Assembly: GCA_034401135.1 (NCBI GenBank) | Contig: JAWZSP010000003.1 | Location: 1-64,000 of the forward strand | Length of the DNA: 64,000 nucleotides | Origin: Volutella citrinella | Taxonomy: Eukaryota; Ascomycota; Sordariomycetes; Hypocreales; Nectriaceae | Reading direction: 5' to 3' | Part shown: piece after piece, positions 61,908-64,000 of the stretch | Position numbering within the stretch: the first letter of the stretch is position 1 | How the letters are laid out: each line of letters opens with the position of its first letter | The notes under the pieces: generated by a model | Databases searched by the model: none | Told to the model about the DNA's origin: nothing | What the model saw: only the letters and a program-made list of their open reading frames with translations | Made by a program: the position numbers and the translations under genes

Positions 61908-64000
61908 CTAGAGACGTTCTTGTGCATCAAAATACTCATTATCCTCACTGTCAGTTCCTCCAAAGTTCCCCTCAACATCACTAGACTCTACTAGCCCACT
62001 CGAGGCTGCTGCAACAGCCTCTAAAAGTGCATCAAATGCCTCGTCAAGTTCATTTGCTCTATTCACCCTACTCAGAAACAGGTCCCTCGCAGACATTCCA
62101 TCGCTATCCTTTGCATGGATGTCCAGCCCTGCAAGGTTATGCCGGGCGAGGATCTGAAACGTGCGGACATCGCCACGCCAAGCAGCATAATGCAGAATGT
62201 TTGAATCGTCGTTGTCCAAAGTGGTATGGCAGACGTTGTGTGCTAGCAGCGATTCAATGCATTTGTGGGCATTCTTCCAGATGCTGGCTGGCAGGGCGGT
62301 GCAGCCGTTGTCTTTGTTGGCTTCGGCATCTGCCCCATTCTCTAGCAGGTATTCGAGTGTTGACAGGTTATCAACGTTTGCTGCTATTAGAAGAGGGGAT
62401 TGGCCGTTGTTGCTCGTCTCGTTCAAAGATACACCGTGGTCATGGAGCACTTTCACTGTCTCGGCCGTACTCGCCTGGCTGGCTAGATGTAGAGGGGTAT
62501 AACCAAACATGTCTCGGCTAACCTTTGCTCCAGCTTGAAAGAGCATCTTGACCCCCGTAGATCCGTCGAGGTGCGTTGCCGCCCCATGTAGCGGTGTCCT
62601 CGCATCCAGTCCCGTAGCATTAACATCAGCTCCGAGATCTAGCAGCACTCGAACTGAGTCCCAGTCGCCTTTGCTACATGCCCAGTGAAGTGCAGTCCTG
62701 TCAAAATCATCTTTGACTTTAGCTTGTAAAGCACTGTTGCGTGGGAATTGTCCAACCAGATCTCTCAAGTCTCTCGCCCCAGGGAAACGTAGGATTGAAC
62801 GGGTTATCTCAGGGAGCTGTATCTCATCGACGTACTGTCGGACCTTGAGTAGCTGGTACAATTCCGTGTCCAAGTCCTTGGAATGATCGAGGTTTGCCAT
62901 GGAGAGACGTGCGAGGTAGTGCGTGGCGGTCTCACCGTCATCGTTTTCGTGGTCAATGCCTCCGCCAACCGAGACGAGGAATTTGACAACATCGATGTGG
63001 CCCCAGCTCACAGCCCAGAACAGGGGATTCGTGCCGTCTGTGTCTCGAACATCCCGAACACGCCATGGAGCTTCTCTGTATAGCAGCTCCACCGTTCTCA
63101 AATCCCCGTCGGAGCAGGCACTGAAGAGAGGATTTTCCGTCCACGGAACCCTGTTCTTCACTACCAGGAGCATTTCTGGTTTCCTGCCTGAAAACTTTCT
63201 GAAGTAGCATTGGATGGAGTATTGCAAAAACCAAATCGGAAAGATGTAGGTGAAATGGGTGTGCGATTGGTGCTTCGTTTTGCAATCTGGATTGCACTGA
63301 GTGTTGCTTCCCGGCCAGCCCGTATAACGGAGGAATAGTGAACCCAAGATGTACGATCTACTGCTCCATCGCGAAGAGGAGGAGTCGCTCGAGTGACATG
63401 GACATTGGCATTCTTCGGAGCATGCCACATGCCGTGCAGTGGTGAACTGAATCGTGCTGAATGTCTGTGATTCGCATCTCGGGGACTCCACAGAAGTACT
63501 TTGCCCTACTGTTGGAGATAAGTTTGTTGTCCCCTGTGTGCTCGTCGTCATGAAGCTGTCAAGTTTTGAATCAACTGTGGACATGAACTGTTGAAACATA
63601 TCCGCAAATTCTCCCCTCGAGTCCGTGAGCCTCTGGACGTCATTCCGAAAACCAGTCAGCTCATTCCTAGTGTCAGTCAGGTTCGAGCCCAAAGCATCCA
63701 GCTGAGTGGCGACATGATTGTATCGCTCAACGCCAACGGCAGCTGCAGAGAGGATGTCAAGTTCAACTCGAGCGGAACTGATGCTGTAGAGTGACGTTTA
63801 ATAAAGCAATGAGTGGAAAGGATCGCAGCGCACATACACATGATATGTGACAAGGAGAGAGTTGATGTTCTCCCGAACGCCCCGAATACTCCTCTTAAGG
63901 GATTCTATTCCGCCCTCTTTCCGTACCCATTCGACCTTTTGCTTGAGCTTCTTGAATGAAGACAGTCGCTCGAGTGTGTCGTTTAGGAGAGCGATGTGTT
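61908..64000 (-). CDS. Ankyrin-repeat protein, 5' end outside the window
   Basis: Partial gene. The visible last two exons are 64000-63838 (truncated by the window edge) and 63783-61908, with intron 63784-63837 (donor GTATGT, acceptor CTACAG). The N-terminal visible part is helical (LERLSSFKKLKQKVEWVRKE and REN-INSLL), resembling the helical N-terminal domain found on many fungal NLR/STAND-type and ankyrin proteins. A Cys/Ser-rich segment follows (ECQCPCHSSDSSSSRWSSR). Then come about eight ankyrin repeats (for example TALHWACSKGDWDSVRVLLD, TPLHGAA, TPLHLASQASTAETVKVL, ILHYAAWRGDVRTFQILA) and an acidic tail. Probably a protein-interaction scaffold, perhaps in recognition or incompatibility. 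Confidence 0.85.

Noticed and set aside
1..64000. tRNA or rRNA genes
   Set aside because: No cloverleaf-like sequence with box A/B spacing or recognisable rRNA core was noticed; this was an eye scan, not a covariance search.

Overview
The window is one end of a filamentous ascomycete (Pezizomycotina) chromosome. Base 1 starts in about 23 copies of CCCTAA. Genes carry short introns (45-100 bp) with GTAAGT/GTATGT-type donors and CTAAC/CTGAC-type branch sites. A 3.9 kb AT-rich block looks like repeat-induced point mutation (RIP). Gene content (Zn2Cys6 regulators, MFS transporters, small secreted proteins) suits a Sordariomycete, perhaps Hypocreales, but the sequence alone does not name the species.

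1-10,440 is subtelomere: telomere, pyrimidine-rich degenerate DNA with telomere-like words in the opposite orientation, an RNase H gene plus a broken second copy of its 3' end, a coiled-coil orphan gene, and two intronless orphan ORFs (1358 and 207 codons). 10,440-14,330 is an AT-rich, gene-free block bounded by direct repeats and built of 109-bp and 148-bp tandem repeats. A much less mutated solo LTR with a perfect 5-bp target duplication sits inside it. 14,337-30,500 is accessory DNA: a small cysteine-rich secreted protein next to the AT-rich block, a relict cluster of four broken oxidoreductase genes (phytanoyl-CoA-dioxygenase-like, FMN-dependent hydroxy-acid dehydrogenase, and a flavin monooxygenase fused to an aldehyde dehydrogenase), and several secreted or membrane orphan genes. 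A 10-exon secreted subtilase follows at 31.6-34.8 kb.

34,996-52,353 looks like an intact, undescribed catabolic gene cluster: sugar-porter MFS, COG3618-type amidohydrolase (lactonase-like), class II ketose-bisphosphate aldolase, RraA/HMG-type aldolase, Ldh2/MDH2-type oxidoreductase, Zn2Cys6 regulator, dihydroxyacetone-kinase-type kinase, ATP-grasp protein, Dal5-type MFS carrier and a Dabb-domain protein. Five of its intergenic regions carry a 13-bp inverted CGG site, CGG-N2-YAARG-CCG, the kind of site a Zn2Cys6 dimer binds. The enzymes suggest uptake of a sugar, sugar acid or lactone, lactone opening, redox adjustment, aldol cleavage, and kinase plus second aldolase feeding triose phosphates. 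The substrate cannot be read from sequence.

52,543-59,645 looks like a separate alpha-galactoside utilisation cluster: MAL-type MFS permease, GH36 alpha-galactosidase and its own Zn2Cys6 regulator. An SDR-like protein and an ankyrin-repeat protein that runs off the right edge close the window. Gene models were spliced by hand from splice signals and reading phase; exon lengths were checked to sum to multiples of three.
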